Shown here in pieces: positions 17,552 to 28,500 of a stretch of 64,000 nucleotides of DNA. The position numbers were made by a program, and so were the translations under genes. Every line of letters begins with the position of its first letter. Position 1 is the stretch's first letter. Under the pieces are notes generated by a model. That model was not told where the DNA came from. It saw nothing but the letters and a program-made list of their open reading frames with translations, and did no database searches. The DNA lies in the NCBI GenBank assembly GCA_028292405.1, contig JAQGMJ010000045.1:167006-231005 (forward strand). Reading direction: 5' to 3'. This stretch comes from Betaproteobacteria bacterium. GTDB lineage: Bacteria > Pseudomonadota > Gammaproteobacteria > Burkholderiales > JAEUOS01.

Positions 17552-18469
17552 TCAGGCGTCGCCGCGCCGCGGGCCCTGCTTGGCCGCAACCGCAGGGTTG
17601 ACCTCGTAAACGGTCTTGCCCAGCAGGTGGAAAATATCCCGCGCCTGCGAAAAATTCTCCGAGTGCCCGACAAACAGCAGGCCGCCGGGACCCAGCAGCG
17701 GCGCGAAGCGGCGCAGGATGGCGAACTGCGTTTCCTTGTCGAAATAGATCATCACATTGCGGCAGAAGATGGCGTCGAAACCGGTGCGCAGCGACCATTG
17801 CGGATCGAGCAGGTTGAGCGGCCGGAAGGTCACCATCGCGGCCACCTCCGGGCGCACCCGCACGTAGCCGGCATTGGCGCCGCTGCCGCGCAGGAAATAC
17901 TTGCGCAGGATTTCCGGCGGCAGCTTGGCCACGGCGTCGTCGCGGTAGGCGCCGGCGCGCGCGGTGTCGAGCACGCTGGTGTCGATGTCGGTGGCGATGA
18001 TGCGCACCGGCGGGTCGAGCGAGGCGAAGGCCTCCATCGCCGAGATCGCGATGGTGTAGGGCTCCTCGCCGGTGGAGGCGGCGCAGCACCAGATGTTGAT
18101 GCGCTCGCGCCCGCGCAATTTGCGCAGGTGCTCTTCCAGCACCGGGAAGTGATGCGCTTCGCGGAAAAACGAGGTGAGGTTGGTGGTCAGGGCATTGACG
18201 AAGTCCTGCCATTCGGCGCCGCCGCCGGCACCTTCTAGCCAGTCGAGATATTCCTCGAAACTGCCCTTGCCGGTGGCGCGCAGGCGCCGCGCCAGGCGGC
18301 TGTAGACCATGGTGCGCTTGCTGCTGTTGAGCGCGATGCCGGCGCGGCGCCGGATCAGCTGGCAGATGCGCTCGAAGTCCCGCGAGGACATGTTGAACTC
18401 GTTGGGCACGACAATGGGCGGCGCGCCGGGAATCGGCGCGAAAAGCGGGTTGTGCGGAATTGTCGCCAT
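17552..18469 (-). CDS. cheR: Chemotaxis protein methyltransferase CheR
   Basis: 305 aa; methylates glutamates of chemoreceptors using S-adenosylmethionine. Residues about 25-95 form the helical N-terminal domain ([20 protein letters not shown]). The SAM-binding core contains [18 protein letters not shown] (usual form WxAxxSxGEEPY), [14 protein letters not shown], and the [10 protein letters not shown] segment. Length is normal for the family. It is the first gene of the minus-strand operon cheR-cheB-STAS-PP2C; its promoter should lie in the 412-base divergent spacer. Confidence 0.95.
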   Translation of the reverse strand: MATIPHNPLFAPIPGAPPIVVPNEFNMSSRDFERICQLIRRRAGIALNSSKRTMVYSRLARRLRATGKGSFEEYLDWLEGAGGGAEWQDFVNALTTNLTSFFREAHHFPVLEEHLRKLRGRERINIWCCAASTGEEPYTIAISAMEAFASLDPPVRIIATDIDTSVLDTARAGAYRDDAVAKLPPEILRKYFLRGSGANAGYVRVRPEVAAMVTFRPLNLLDPQWSLRTGFDAIFCRNVMIYFDKETQFAILRRFAPLLGPGGLLFVGHSENFSQARDIFHLLGKTVYEVNPAVAAKQGPRRGDA

Positions 18470-18881
18470 GGATCAGCCGGTCAGGGGTTGGGGATGCGCC
18501 AGCGCGGTCCGGAAACTCGCCCGTGTCCTGCCCAGGCCTTCTCCCGTCCCGCGAAAACGTTCAAACGTAATTCCTACGGTGTATGCTTGCGCGCATGCCT
18601 CCCGGCCGGCAATTCGCCGCCCGGGAGGCATCCACGCCCCGATTTCGTATACTTGCAAGCTGCGTGCATGATTTCCTTATCTGATTATTCCCCGGGAACA
18701 CGCGCCCCCATGCGCGAAGAAATGGCATGAAATCCCCTCTGTTCTCTGCGCTTCCCCGCGGCCCTGCCCGGATTGCACCGCCACGCCCTGCCGTCAGGAT
18801 GGCCGCCCGGGGAGCCGGTGAATCGGCCGGAAAGCCGGCAAAAAGCGGCGGGTTTTCGCCAAACCGCCGGCGGGAGCGAGC
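18470..18881. other. Divergent spacer between cheR and the NarX-like kinase
   Basis: 412 bases. No gene with a credible start was found. A strong hairpin lies at 18595-18631 (ATGCCTCCCGG...CCGGGAGGCAT, 15-base loop that can itself pair CGGC/GCCG). AT-richer patches at 18555-18590 and 18655-18700 are the likely promoter zones for the minus and plus operons; no FliA-type element was recognised. Confidence 0.5.
18595..18631. repeat. 11-bp perfect inverted repeat with nested inner stem
   Basis: Arms ATGCCTCCCGG (18595-18605) and CCGGGAGGCAT (18621-18631). The loop contains CGGC and GCCG that extend the stem. No T run on either side. Could be a regulatory hairpin in the cheR leader or a divergent-promoter insulator. 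Confidence 0.55.
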
Positions 18882-20816
18882 ATGAGCGAAAAGCGCAGCG
18901 ACGAGCGCCTCGGCATTACCCAGCGCTTCGAGGTGCTGAACAAGGTCAGCGAACAGAAGCGCGTCGCGCCGGTGCGCATCCTCTGCGTCGAGGACTCGGA
19001 GGCCGACTTCGAGTTGCTGCTGTTCGAACTGCGCATGGCCCGCTTTGCCCACACCGCCACCCGCGTCGAGGACGAGCCGGGCATGCGCCAGGCGTTGGCC
19101 GACGATAAATGGGACGTGGTGATCTCCGACCACAGCCTGCCGCGCTTTTCCTCGGTGGCCGCGCTGCAGGTGCTGCGCGAGGAGCACCCGGACATTCCCT
19201 TCATCATCGCCTCCGGCGCCATCGGCGAAGATGCAGCCGTCGCCGCCCTGCAGTCGGGCGCCGACGACTACCTGCTCAAGCACAGCATGAAGCGCCTGGT
19301 GCCGGCGATCGAAAACGCCCTGGCGGCGGCCCGCGCCCGGCGCGAGCGGCGCGCCGCCACCGACGACCTGCGCTCCGGCCTGGACTACCTGCGCGCCCTG
19401 CTGCGCGCCTCGCCGGTGGGCATCATGGCGCTGGACGCGGGCAGCAACATCACGCTGCTCAACGCCGCCGCCGAGCGGATTTTCGGCATCCGCCGCGAAG
19501 AGGCGCTGGGCGCGCCGCCGCCGATCGCCGCGCCCGACAACCAGCGCATCCTCGACCGCCTGCTGCAAGCGGTGAAACAGGGGCCGGTGGAACGGGTGGA
19601 AGAGACCTGGGTGCGCGGCGACGGCAGCGCCTGCGACCTGTCGTTCTCCGCGGCGCGCCTGCAGGGCGGCGCCGACGTGGTGCTGTTCGTCGCCGACCTG
19701 ACCGAGCAGAAAAGCGCCGAACTGGCGCAGCGCGAGACCGAGACCCGCTTTGCCGCCATCACCGCCAACCTGCCCGGCGTGGTGTTCCAGATGCTGGCGC
19801 GGCCGGCAGAAGAACAATTCCTGATGCCCTATGTCAGCCCGGGCTCGATCACCTTGTTCGGCGTGGCGCCGGAAGCCTTCCTCGCCCGGCCCGGCCTGTT
19901 CATCGACCTGCTCGACCCTGCCGACCGCGCCGACCTGCGCGACGCGGTGGCCCAGGCGCTGCGCCACCGCCTGCCGCTGGAGGGGCAATGGCGCATCGGC
20001 CGTGAAGGCGTGATGCGCTGGATCCAAGTGGCAGCGACCGCGCGCGAAGCCAACGGCGGCAACTGGCTGCTCGACGGCATCATCACCGACATCACCGCGC
20101 AAAAGGAAGCCGAGCAGGAGCTGATGCAGTCGCGCGAGGAACTGCGCGCGCTGACTGCGCACGCCGAGAGCGTGAAGGAACAGGAGCGCCGGCTGGTGGC
20201 GCGCGACATCCACGACGAGATCGGCAGTACCCTCACCGGCATGAAGGCCGACCTGGCCTGGCTGAAAAAGCGCTTCGCCGAGGACCCGGAAGTCACGGGC
20301 AAGCTCGCCAGCATGGGCGAACTGGTGGACGGCGCCGTGCAGACGGCCAACCGCATCATCCAGGCGCTGCGCCCGGGCATTCTCGACTACGGCATCGCGC
20401 CGGCGCTGGAATGGCAGGCCAGCGATTTCGCCGCGCGCATGGACCTGGAGGTGGCGTTCGAAACCAACGCCGAAGACCTCGCACTGGACATCGAGCAGTC
20501 CACCGCCCTCTTTCGCGTGTTCCAGGAGTCGCTGACCAACGTCGCCAAGTATGCAAAGGCAACCCGAGTCGAGACCGAGCTGTTCGCCACCCCCACCAGC
20601 GTGACCCTGGAAGTGCGCGACAACGGCGTCGGCCTGGCCGACGGCGCCCTGGCCAAGAGTACCTCCTTCGGCATCCGCGGCATGATGGAGCGCGTGCGCG
20701 CGCTGGGCGGCTGGCTCGACATCAACGGCGCGCCCGGCAAGGGCACCACGGTGATGCTGTCGATTCCGCGGCGGCGCCCGCGCACCGGCGCCGCGCCGGC
20801 GCAGAAACAACACTAG
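18882..20816 (+). CDS. Cytoplasmic sensor kinase, receiver-PAS-PAS-HisKA_3 (NarX/UhpB class)
   Basis: 644 aa with no transmembrane segment. Order: receiver (about 30-150; phosphoacceptor Asp83 in VISDHSLP), PAS (170-275), PAS (285-405), HisKA_3 dimer domain with VARDIHDEIGSTLTGMK (His444) and HATPase (540-630; RDNGVGLADGAL, SFGIRGMMERV). HisKA_3 kinases pair with NarL/FixJ regulators, and such a gene follows 19 bases downstream. The N-terminal receiver suggests that an upstream kinase feeds it, so the pair would be the second tier of a relay. GGGAG 6 bases before the ATG supports the start. Confidence 0.9.
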   Translation: MSEKRSDERLGITQRFEVLNKVSEQKRVAPVRILCVEDSEADFELLLFELRMARFAHTATRVEDEPGMRQALADDKWDVVISDHSLPRFSSVAALQVLREEHPDIPFIIASGAIGEDAAVAALQSGADDYLLKHSMKRLVPAIENALAAARARRERRAATDDLRSGLDYLRALLRASPVGIMALDAGSNITLLNAAAERIFGIRREEALGAPPPIAAPDNQRILDRLLQAVKQGPVERVEETWVRGDGSACDLSFSAARLQGGADVVLFVADLTEQKSAELAQRETETRFAAITANLPGVVFQMLARPAEEQFLMPYVSPGSITLFGVAPEAFLARPGLFIDLLDPADRADLRDAVAQALRHRLPLEGQWRIGREGVMRWIQVAATAREANGGNWLLDGIITDITAQKEAEQELMQSREELRALTAHAESVKEQERRLVARDIHDEIGSTLTGMKADLAWLKKRFAEDPEVTGKLASMGELVDGAVQTANRIIQALRPGILDYGIAPALEWQASDFAARMDLEVAFETNAEDLALDIEQSTALFRVFQESLTNVAKYAKATRVETELFATPTSVTLEVRDNGVGLADGALAKSTSFGIRGMMERVRALGGWLDINGAPGKGTTVMLSIPRRRPRTGAAPAQKQH

Positions 20817-20835
20817 AGCCCCAAGGAAAACGACG

Positions 20836-21468
20836 ATGATCCGCGTCCTGATCGCCGACGACCACGCCATTGTGCGCAAGGGCATGGTGCAGATCGCCTC
20901 CGAAAGCCGCGAGATCGAGATCCGCGGCGAAGCGAAGGACTACGGCAGCCTGATGAAGCTGATGCGCGAGCAGGAGTGCGACGTGCTGCTGCTGGACATC
21001 TCGATGCCGGGGAAGAACGGCATCGACGTGCTCAAGGTGGTGAAGGAAAGCTACGCCAAGACACGGGTGCTGATCCTTTCCATGTATCCGGAAGACCAGT
21101 ACGCGATCCGCGCGCTGAAGGCCGGCGCCCACGGCTACCTGACCAAGGACAGCGCCCCCGAACGCCTGGTGGAGGCGATCCTCGCGGTGTCGCAGGGCAA
21201 GAAATACATCACGCCATCGGTCGCCGAAATGCTCGCCACCCACCTCACTTCGGACACCGAGGGCGAGGCCCACGAGCATCTCTCCGACCGCGAGTTCCAG
21301 ACCCTGAAGCTGATCGCCTCCGGCAAGCAGCTGTCGCAGATCGCCGAGGAACTGGTGCTGTCGCCGAAAACGGTGAGCGTGTACCGCGCGCGGGTGCTGG
21401 AGAAGCTGCAGTTGCGCAACAATGCCGACATCGCCCACTATGCCTTCAAGCATGGGCTGATGGAGTAG
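20836..21468 (+). CDS. NarL/LuxR-family response regulator
   Basis: 210-aa transcription factor. Receiver domain with IADDH, phosphoacceptor Asp54 (LLLDISMPGKNG) and Lys in YLTKDSAPE; C-terminal LuxR-type helix-turn-helix LSDREFQTLKLIASGKQLSQ followed by IAEELVLSPKTVSVYRARVLEKL. Cognate kinase is almost certainly the HisKA_3 protein immediately upstream. AAGGA 8 bases before the ATG is a good ribosome site. The stop lies 7 bases from the convergent REC-HATPase gene. Confidence 0.93.
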   Translation: MIRVLIADDHAIVRKGMVQIASESREIEIRGEAKDYGSLMKLMREQECDVLLLDISMPGKNGIDVLKVVKESYAKTRVLILSMYPEDQYAIRALKAGAHGYLTKDSAPERLVEAILAVSQGKKYITPSVAEMLATHLTSDTEGEAHEHLSDREFQTLKLIASGKQLSQIAEELVLSPKTVSVYRARVLEKLQLRNNADIAHYAFKHGLME

Positions 21469-21488
21469 CCTGCGTCTAAAGAGCAGGC
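21468..21488. terminator. Possible bidirectional hairpin between convergent genes
   Basis: GCCTGC (21468-21473) and GCAGGC (21483-21488) with a 9-base loop, overlapping the region of both stop codons. No T run, so termination is only a possibility. Confidence 0.3.
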
Positions 21489-22423
21489 GCGGAGGCCAGA
21501 GCGGTGGCGATGACGACGTTGCCGGCACCACTGTAGTTGACCTCGGAAAAGCTGACGATGCGCGCCATAGCGATGCCGCGGCCGTGGCTGTCGTAGGCGC
21601 GCTCCGGGCTCATCTCCAGGTACTGGTGCCAGTCGAAGCCGTGGCCCTCGTCGCGGATCTCGAATTCCAGGCGCCCGGACAAACGGCGGAATTTCGCCGT
21701 GGCCCGGCGCGATGCGTACCGCGGCAGGCGCAGGCGCCGCTCCACTTCGCCCCGCCAGGTGCCGGCTTCGTTGAGCACCGATTTCTCGGCGTAGCTGATT
21801 TCCAGGTTGCCGTGCTCGATGGCATTGATCATCAGTTCGCACAGGCCGAGCACCGCCTGGTCCGGCTGAGCGGTCAGGCGCGCCAGGAAGCCGGCCAGCC
21901 GGCGCGCTTCTTCCAGGGTGCGAAAGCTGAATTCGGCACTAGTCAGCGTCGAGTAGTCCAGCCGGTCCTTCACCAGGCTGGTGCGGATGCGCGCCTGCTC
22001 CAGGGCCGCTTCGACGATCGCCAGCAGCACCACCCGCTCGAACGGCTTGGTCAGGTAGTAGTAGGCGCCCTGGCGCAGGCCTTCGGCGACCTGGTCCTTG
22101 GCCGCCGCCGCCGTCTGCATCACCACCGGCAGGTGGCGAAAGCGGCCATCGGCCTTCAGTTTCTTCAGCAGTTCCATGCCGCTCATTACCGGCATCATGC
22201 GGTCGAGCAGGACCAGGTCGAAGCCGCCAGGTTCGCGGTCGAGCCGCGCCCAGGCCTGGGCGCCGTCGCCGGCGAATTCGAGTTCGTAGCGCTCGCCGTC
22301 GAGATGCTCGGCGATGATTTCCAGGTTCATCGGCTCGTCGTCGACGACCAGGATTCGCGGATGGCCGCGGACCGCGCCGGGATCGGCTTGCGGTTCAGTG
22401 GGCGTCTGCGCCGAATGGTCCAT
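21476..22423 (-). CDS. Receiver-HATPase protein (RsbW-like kinase under receiver control)
   Basis: 315 aa, cytoplasmic. N-terminal receiver (about 22-145) with VVDDEP, phosphoacceptor Asp74 (LLDRMMPVMSG) and Lys in YLTKPFE. The C-terminal part (about 165-312) is a HATPase_c of the RsbW/SpoIIAB kind: N-box LCELMINAIEHGNLEI, then IRDEGHGFDWHQY and DSHGRGIAMAR. There is no HisKA domain, so it should be a serine kinase or anti-sigma-type binder, not a histidine kinase. The natural substrate would be a STAS protein; the only one in the window is at 16058-16363. ATG 22423 is preceded by GAGG. Last gene of an apparent operon with two PAS kinases and a diguanylate cyclase. Confidence 0.85.
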   Translation of the reverse strand: MDHSAQTPTEPQADPGAVRGHPRILVVDDEPMNLEIIAEHLDGERYELEFAGDGAQAWARLDREPGGFDLVLLDRMMPVMSGMELLKKLKADGRFRHLPVVMQTAAAAKDQVAEGLRQGAYYYLTKPFERVVLLAIVEAALEQARIRTSLVKDRLDYSTLTSAEFSFRTLEEARRLAGFLARLTAQPDQAVLGLCELMINAIEHGNLEISYAEKSVLNEAGTWRGEVERRLRLPRYASRRATAKFRRLSGRLEFEIRDEGHGFDWHQYLEMSPERAYDSHGRGIAMARIVSFSEVNYSGAGNVVIATALASAPAL

Positions 22424-22493
22424 TTTCACCTCAGGGATAACGGCCGGCGCGGCGGCAACTTGAGCCGGCCCGGCGGGATGCAGGCAGCCCACT

Positions 22494-25400
22494 TCAGCCC
22501 GCTTCGTTCGCGAGCAGCGGCAGGCACAGCACGAAACTGGCACCGCGCAGCGGCGGCGGATTGTTGCATGCCACGATGGTGCCGCCGTGGGATTGCACGA
22601 TCTCGCGGCAGATGGCCAGACCCAGGCCGGTGCCGCCGGCGCCGGTCTTGGTCTTCGACGATTGCACGAATTTGTCGAACACCGCCTCCAGCTCCATCTC
22701 CGGAATGCCGACACCCTCGTCCCGTACCCGCAGCTCCAGCATTGGGCCGGAAACGTCGCCGGTTTGCGCCGCTTCGAGCCGCCGCATGCCGAGAAGCACG
22801 CGGCCGCCTTCCGGGCTGAATTTGATGGCGTTCGACAGCAGGTTGCCCAGTACCTGCAGCAGGCGCGCGCTATCGAGCTGCGCCGTCAACTCCGGTTCCG
22901 CAAGGTCCAGTTCCAGGCTGATTTCACGATGCTTGGCCAGCGCCTCGGCCTCGATGACCGCCTCGCGCAGCAAGTCGGCGGGCCGTACCGGTTGCGGGTC
23001 TATGTCCATCTTGCCGGCTTCCAGCTTGGAGAGGTCGAGCAAATCGTTGAGCAGGGCCAGCAGCCGGTTGCCGCTCTTCTGGATGTTGTGGAAATAGTGC
23101 GACAGCTTTTTGCGCTCGGCCTCGCCGGCCTTGTCGACCCCGAAAGTGGCGAAGGAGAGGATGGCGTGCATCGGCGTGCGCAGTTCATGCGACATGTTGG
23201 CCAGGAACTCGCTCTTCGAGCGGTTTGCGGTCTCCGCCGCCTCGCGCGCGGCCACCGCCTCGACACGCGCCGACTCGGCGCTGGCGGTGCGCTCCTCGAC
23301 CAGGCCGGCGAGGCCGTCGCGGTGACGCCGCAGTTCCTCCTCGGCCAGCTTGGCGGCGTGGATGTCGGTGAGCGTGCCGGAAGTGAGGATGGGGCTGCCG
23401 GCGCTATCGTAGGTGATGGTGCCGCGCAGGCGGAACCAGCGGTAGGACTCGTCGCGGCAGCGCAGGCGGCACTCGATTACGCCGCGCTCGCGCCGCTGCA
23501 GCATCTCGTCCAGGCCCCGCTTGAAGCCGGCCCGGTCTTCGGGATGCACGCGCTGGCGCAGGTTGCGTGTGTCGTTGCTGAACTCGGCGTCGGTAAAGCC
23601 CAGCAGTTCCTTGAAGCGGGCGGAGTAGAACACCCGGTCGGTGCGCAGGTCGCGTTCCCACATGCCGTCGTTGGCGGCGTCGAGCGCGCGCTGGTAACGC
23701 TCCTGCACTACGCGCAAGGCGGCCTCGGCGCGGCCCCGCTCCTCGCCCGCCGCGCGCTCGCGGCTGACGTCGTGCAGGGTGCCGACGGAAATGAAATCGC
23801 CGTCGGCGTCGGTGCAGGACTGCACCCGCGCCTCGAACCAGCGGTAGTCGCCGTTCTTGCAGCGCAGGCGTGCCACGCTTTCCACATATTCGAGGCCGTT
23901 GGCGGCGCCGCCGCCGGCCATGCGCGCGGCGGCCTCGCCGTCCTGCGGGTGCACGTAGTCGCGGATCGGCAGGCCGATCGCCTCTTCGACCCCGAATCCC
24001 GTGGCGTCGGCAAAGGCGCGGTTGAGAAAGACGAAATTGCCTTGTGCGTCGGCCTGGAAGATGATGTCGCGCACGCCCTCGACCACGCGGCGGTACATGC
24101 GCTTGCTTTCCTGGATGTATTCCTCGGCTTCCTTGCGCGCGGTGATGTCGTGGCCGACACCGCGATAGCCGATGAAGCTGCCGTCGGCGGAGAACAAGGG
24201 CTTGCCGTTGATCGAGCGCCACAGGACGCGGCCCACGGGCGACAGCACCGGGTTTTCCACATCCCTGAACGGCAGATGTGCCTCCAGCGTGGCGCGGTGC
24301 TCCGCCCAGGCCGCTGCGTCGAGCAGGCTGGCGGGGTTCTCCCACGGGCGGGTGCCGAGGCGCACCGGTTTGGAACCGTCGCTGCCGCCGAGTTCGGTGA
24401 GCTGGACGAAGCGGAAATCGGTGTCCTGTTCCCAGAAAAAGTCGGACGAGAGCTCTGTCAGGTCGCGGAAGCGCTGTTCGCTCTGCGCCAGCGCCTCGTG
24501 CATGGTGCGGGTGTCGGTGATGTCGCGCTCGATGGCGACATAGCGCTCCAGTTCGCCCATGTGATCGAACACCGGTGCGCATTCCAGCGCCACCCAATAG
24601 GCGCGGCCATCCTTGGCGTAGTTCAGCACTTCGGCGGTGAAGCTGTCGCGCGCGGCAATGCTCCGGCTCATGTGCGCCACCGTAGCCGCGTCGGTGCCCA
24701 GCCCCTGCAACAGGGCGCCCGGATGCAGGCCCAGCACCTCGCGGCGCAGGTGGCCGGTGACGTGTTCGAAGGCCTGGTTGACCCATTCGATGCGGCCGGC
24801 GCGGTCGCAGATCATCACCATGTTGCGGGTATGGCTGGCCACCGCCGAGAGCATGCGCCCTTCCGATTCGCTATGCCTGAGCGCCTCCACCATCTGGCGC
24901 CGCGCGGTTTTGTCCTCGATCACGCGCCACACCAGCGCGCCGCCGCCGGCCTCCGCGCAGCGCGCGCCACGGACACGCACCGGCACCAGCATGCCGTCGC
25001 GGTTGAGCAGTTCCGTCTCCAGCGGCGCGAACGAGCCGCGGCTCTCCAGGGCGGCGTGCGCGGCGTTTTCCAGCACGCGCGCGCTGGCGGGCACCAGCAT
25101 CTGATAGGTACGGCCGCGCAATTCGTCGGCGCCCAGGCCGACGAGCTTCAGAAACGCTTGGTTGGCGCGGATCAGCCCGCCGTCTTCGCCGCACAGCACC
25201 AGGGCAAGCGGCGAATCATCGTAGAGCATCTTCGCCAGTTCGGCCGACATGCGCGGGCCGGCGTCGGTAAATGCCCGGGCCCCGTGCGAGCCCGCCTGCC
25301 GGAACAGCGCATGCGCGGCGATTGCCGTGGCGATAGCGGCCAGGCCGGCGCAGAGCAGCCTGAACCAGCCGCTGGCCGGATACGCCGCCTGCAACCAGCC

Positions 25401-25514
25401 ACCGGCCAACAGGGCCAGCATGACCAGGAGGCCGGCGCCGCCGGCGAGCCCCGCGCAGCGCGCCTGGCGTCGCCATGGAGGCACGATCGGGGTTTCGACA
25501 AGCAGCGGATTCAT
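22494..25514 (-). CDS. Membrane PAS-rich sensor histidine kinase
   Basis: 1006 aa. Two hydrophobic segments (about 24-45 and 50-72) with almost no periplasmic loop, then about five PAS/PAC modules (roughly 95-210, 235-350, 370-480, 495-605, 615-735), HisKA (ANMSHELRTPMHAIL, His776) and HATPase ([40 protein letters not shown]). No receiver domain. The ATG overlaps the TGA of the upstream kinase (ATGA, 25511-25514), indicating translational coupling. Its HisKA/HATPase core is nearly the same as that of the upstream gene, so the two arose by duplication. The adjacent receiver-HATPase protein is a likely phosphoryl acceptor. Confidence 0.88.
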   Translation of the reverse strand: MNPLLVETPIVPPWRRQARCAGLAGGAGLLVMLALLAGGWLQAAYPASGWFRLLCAGLAAIATAIAAHALFRQAGSHGARAFTDAGPRMSAELAKMLYDDSPLALVLCGEDGGLIRANQAFLKLVGLGADELRGRTYQMLVPASARVLENAAHAALESRGSFAPLETELLNRDGMLVPVRVRGARCAEAGGGALVWRVIEDKTARRQMVEALRHSESEGRMLSAVASHTRNMVMICDRAGRIEWVNQAFEHVTGHLRREVLGLHPGALLQGLGTDAATVAHMSRSIAARDSFTAEVLNYAKDGRAYWVALECAPVFDHMGELERYVAIERDITDTRTMHEALAQSEQRFRDLTELSSDFFWEQDTDFRFVQLTELGGSDGSKPVRLGTRPWENPASLLDAAAWAEHRATLEAHLPFRDVENPVLSPVGRVLWRSINGKPLFSADGSFIGYRGVGHDITARKEAEEYIQESKRMYRRVVEGVRDIIFQADAQGNFVFLNRAFADATGFGVEEAIGLPIRDYVHPQDGEAAARMAGGGAANGLEYVESVARLRCKNGDYRWFEARVQSCTDADGDFISVGTLHDVSRERAAGEERGRAEAALRVVQERYQRALDAANDGMWERDLRTDRVFYSARFKELLGFTDAEFSNDTRNLRQRVHPEDRAGFKRGLDEMLQRRERGVIECRLRCRDESYRWFRLRGTITYDSAGSPILTSGTLTDIHAAKLAEEELRRHRDGLAGLVEERTASAESARVEAVAAREAAETANRSKSEFLANMSHELRTPMHAILSFATFGVDKAGEAERKKLSHYFHNIQKSGNRLLALLNDLLDLSKLEAGKMDIDPQPVRPADLLREAVIEAEALAKHREISLELDLAEPELTAQLDSARLLQVLGNLLSNAIKFSPEGGRVLLGMRRLEAAQTGDVSGPMLELRVRDEGVGIPEMELEAVFDKFVQSSKTKTGAGGTGLGLAICREIVQSHGGTIVACNNPPPLRGASFVLCLPLLANEAG

Positions 25515-28500
25515 GCGGTTTCCACCGGCGGATATGGCTGCGGATCCCGGCCCGGCCGGCCGCCGGCCGCCGGCAAACGCAGGACAAAGCAGGCGCCGCG
25601 CGCCGGCGGCGGATTGTTGCGCGCGCCGATGTCGCCGCCGTGGGCGTGGACAATCTCGCGGCAGATCGCCAGTCCCAGGCCGGTGCCGCCGGCGCCGGTC
25701 TTGGTCTTCGAGGACTGCACGAATTTGTCGAACACCGCTTCGAGTTCGCCCTCCGGAATGCCGATGCCTTCGTCGCGCATCGCGATTTCGATCCAGCCTC
25801 CTGCCCCATCGCCGCATTGCACCGCCGGCAGCGCCCGCAGTTCGATCGCCACGGTGCCGCCCGGCGGGCTGAACTTGATGGCGTTCGACAACAGGTTGCG
25901 CAATACCTGCAGCATGCGCGCGCCGTCGAGCTGCGCGGACAGCGCCATCGGCGGCACGTCGAGTTCGATGCGCACGCAATGGCTGGTGGCCAGCGCCTCG
26001 GCCTCCGCCGTCGCATCCCGGATCAGGCCGGCGGGATCGGTGTCGCGCAACTGCATTTCCATTTTTCCGGCCTCCAGCTTGGAGAGGTCGAGGAGGTCGT
26101 TGAGTAGCGACAGCAGACGGGCGCCGCTTTTCTGGATGTTGCCGAAGTAGTGCAGCAGCTTGTGGCGCTCGGCCTGGGCCGCCTTTTCCACGCCGAAGCT
26201 GGCGAAGGAGAGGATGGCGTGCATCGGCGTGCGCAACTCGTGCGACATGTTGGCGAGGAATTCGCTCTTCGAGAAATTGGCGGCCTCGGCCGCCTCGCGC
26301 GCGCGTTCCGCCTCCAGGCGCGCCGCCTCGGCGCTGGCGGTGCGCGCCGCCACCAGGCCGGCGAGGTCGTCGCGATGGCGCGTCAGTTCCGCCTCGGCCA
26401 GCTTGGCCTGGTGGATATCGCTCATGGTGCCGGAGCTTAAGATGGCCTCGCCGCGCTCGCCGAAGGTCGCCATGCCGCGCATGCGCACCCAGCGGAAGCT
26501 GCCGTCGCCGCGCATCATGCGCAGGTCCCACAGGTGGGTGCCGGGGTTGCCCATCAGGTATTCGGCCGCGCCGATATGGCGCGTCAGGTCGTCGGGGTGG
26601 ATCAGGGCGCGAAAGCCGAGATTGCTGCGCGGGCCGTAGCCGCGCGAGAGGCCCAGCAGGTCGTCCATGCGCTCGGAGCAGAAAAAAGCGCCGGTGCGCG
26701 GGTCCAGTTCCCAGATGCCGTCGTTCGCGCCGGCCAGGGCACGGTCGTAGCGCGCCTGCGCTTCCTTCAGCGCCGCTTCGATGCGCCGGCGGTTGCTGAT
26801 GTTGCGCAACACCACCGAGTAGTAAAGCACCACGCCGGAGCCGCTGCCGTCGCCGTGGCCGACCACCACCTGCGACACCGGCAGCATGCTGCCGTCGGCC
26901 AGCGCCAGTTCCGTTTCGCCCTGCCACACCGTGCCGCCGGCGCAGTTCATGCTGACCTCGGAGCGCGCCATGCGGGCGGCGATGCGGACCAGCTCGCCGC
27001 GCACGAAGGCGCCGGCGCCGCCCCACCCGTCACCTTCGCCGCCGGCGCCGAAGGTGCGCCGCGCCGCTGCGTTGAGATAGGTGATGCTGCCTTGGGGATT
27101 GAAGGTAAGCGTGATGTCCGGGCTCGACTCGATCACCCGCAGCAGCCGGTCTTCGCGTTCCTGCGCCTCCTCCTGCGCCTGGATGTCTGTCAGCGCGCCG
27201 GACATATAGCGTTCGCCGTCCGCCGCCGCCGATACGCGGGCGCGCAGCCGGAACCAGCGCGCCGCGCCGCTGCCGGCGGCCGGATTGACGCGCAGCTTGA
27301 GGTCGAGTTCGCCGCCGTTTCGCATGCAGAAAATGAATTGCCCGAGCAACCGGCGGCGGTCGCGCAGGTCAATCCGCCTCACCGCCCACGACAGGTCCAT
27401 GTCGCCGCCGCGGGCGCTCCAGCCAAGCAGCGCCTGGCAGCGTGGCGAGCCATACGCCGCGCCGGTGGACAGGCTGATCTCCCAGACGCCGTCGCTGGTG
27501 CCGCTGACCATGCGTTCGAAACGCGCCTGGATGGCGCTCAATTCGGTGGTCATCTCTCGGGCCAGGCCGAGCGCCGCCTCGCGGGTGCGCGCAACGCTCC
27601 ATACCATCAGCGCGCCCAGGGCCGTAATCAGCAGCCCGGCGCACAGAACGGTGGCCTGCTGGCCGCGCGCGTTGGCGATGCCGAAGTCCCAGGGCGCGAT
27701 GAAGCGCGCGTGCCAGGTTCGTCCGCCTACCCGTACCTCGCGCAACACTTCCTGCAGCGGCGCCGCGCCGCTCCAGCCCGCGCCGGCATCCCGCAGCCGG
27801 TGCCTGAACAGGTTGTTGTCGGCGCCGGGCGCGCCGTCGAACAGTTCGATGCCGATCTCGACCTGGCGCCTGCGCAGGATCTCGCGCATCAGCTCATGGC
27901 TGCGGAACACGGCAAAGACAAAGCCGCGCAGGTCGGCGTGGCGCTCGCCGGGCTTGCCGGCGTCGATTGCGCGCCGCGAGACCGGCATGAACAGCAGCAC
28001 GCCGGGCTGGGCGCCTCCGCCCGGGTTTTCGCCCAGCAGTGATACCTTGGCCGAAAGCGTCGGCGCGCCGTTGGCGGCGGCGCCCTCCATCGCGCCTCGG
28101 CGCGCCGGCTCGGCGTTCAGGTCGGAGCCGACGACGCTGCGGTTGCGCGCGGTTTCCGGGTACACATAAAGCACCGGATAGAGCTCGGAAGGCAGGGCCG
28201 TTCCAGGCGCCGGGCGGATGGCGATCCGCGTTTCCTGGTCGCGGCTGGCGCGCGCCTCGAACTCGCGCCAGTGTTCGCCGGTGACGCGCTCCATGTAGCC
28301 GAGGTTCTGGATACCCGGGTAGTTGCGCGCGATGTCGAGAGAGGCGGCGTAGTCGCTCCAGTCGGCGCGGGTCACCAGGTCGCTGGCGTGAAACATGCCG
28401 GCGCCGGAGGCCAGCATGGTCGAGTAGACATTCATCCGGGCGCGGATTTCGTCGCCGACCCGTTCTGACTCGACGCCAAGATTGAGCCGCCCTTCCTCGC

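Noticed and set aside
22587..26150. 1187-codon open frame on the plus strand opposite the duplicated kinases
   Set aside because: Shadow of conserved kinase coding sequence on the other strand; composition dominated by Ala, Gly, Arg, Val and Gln without domains or ribosome site.
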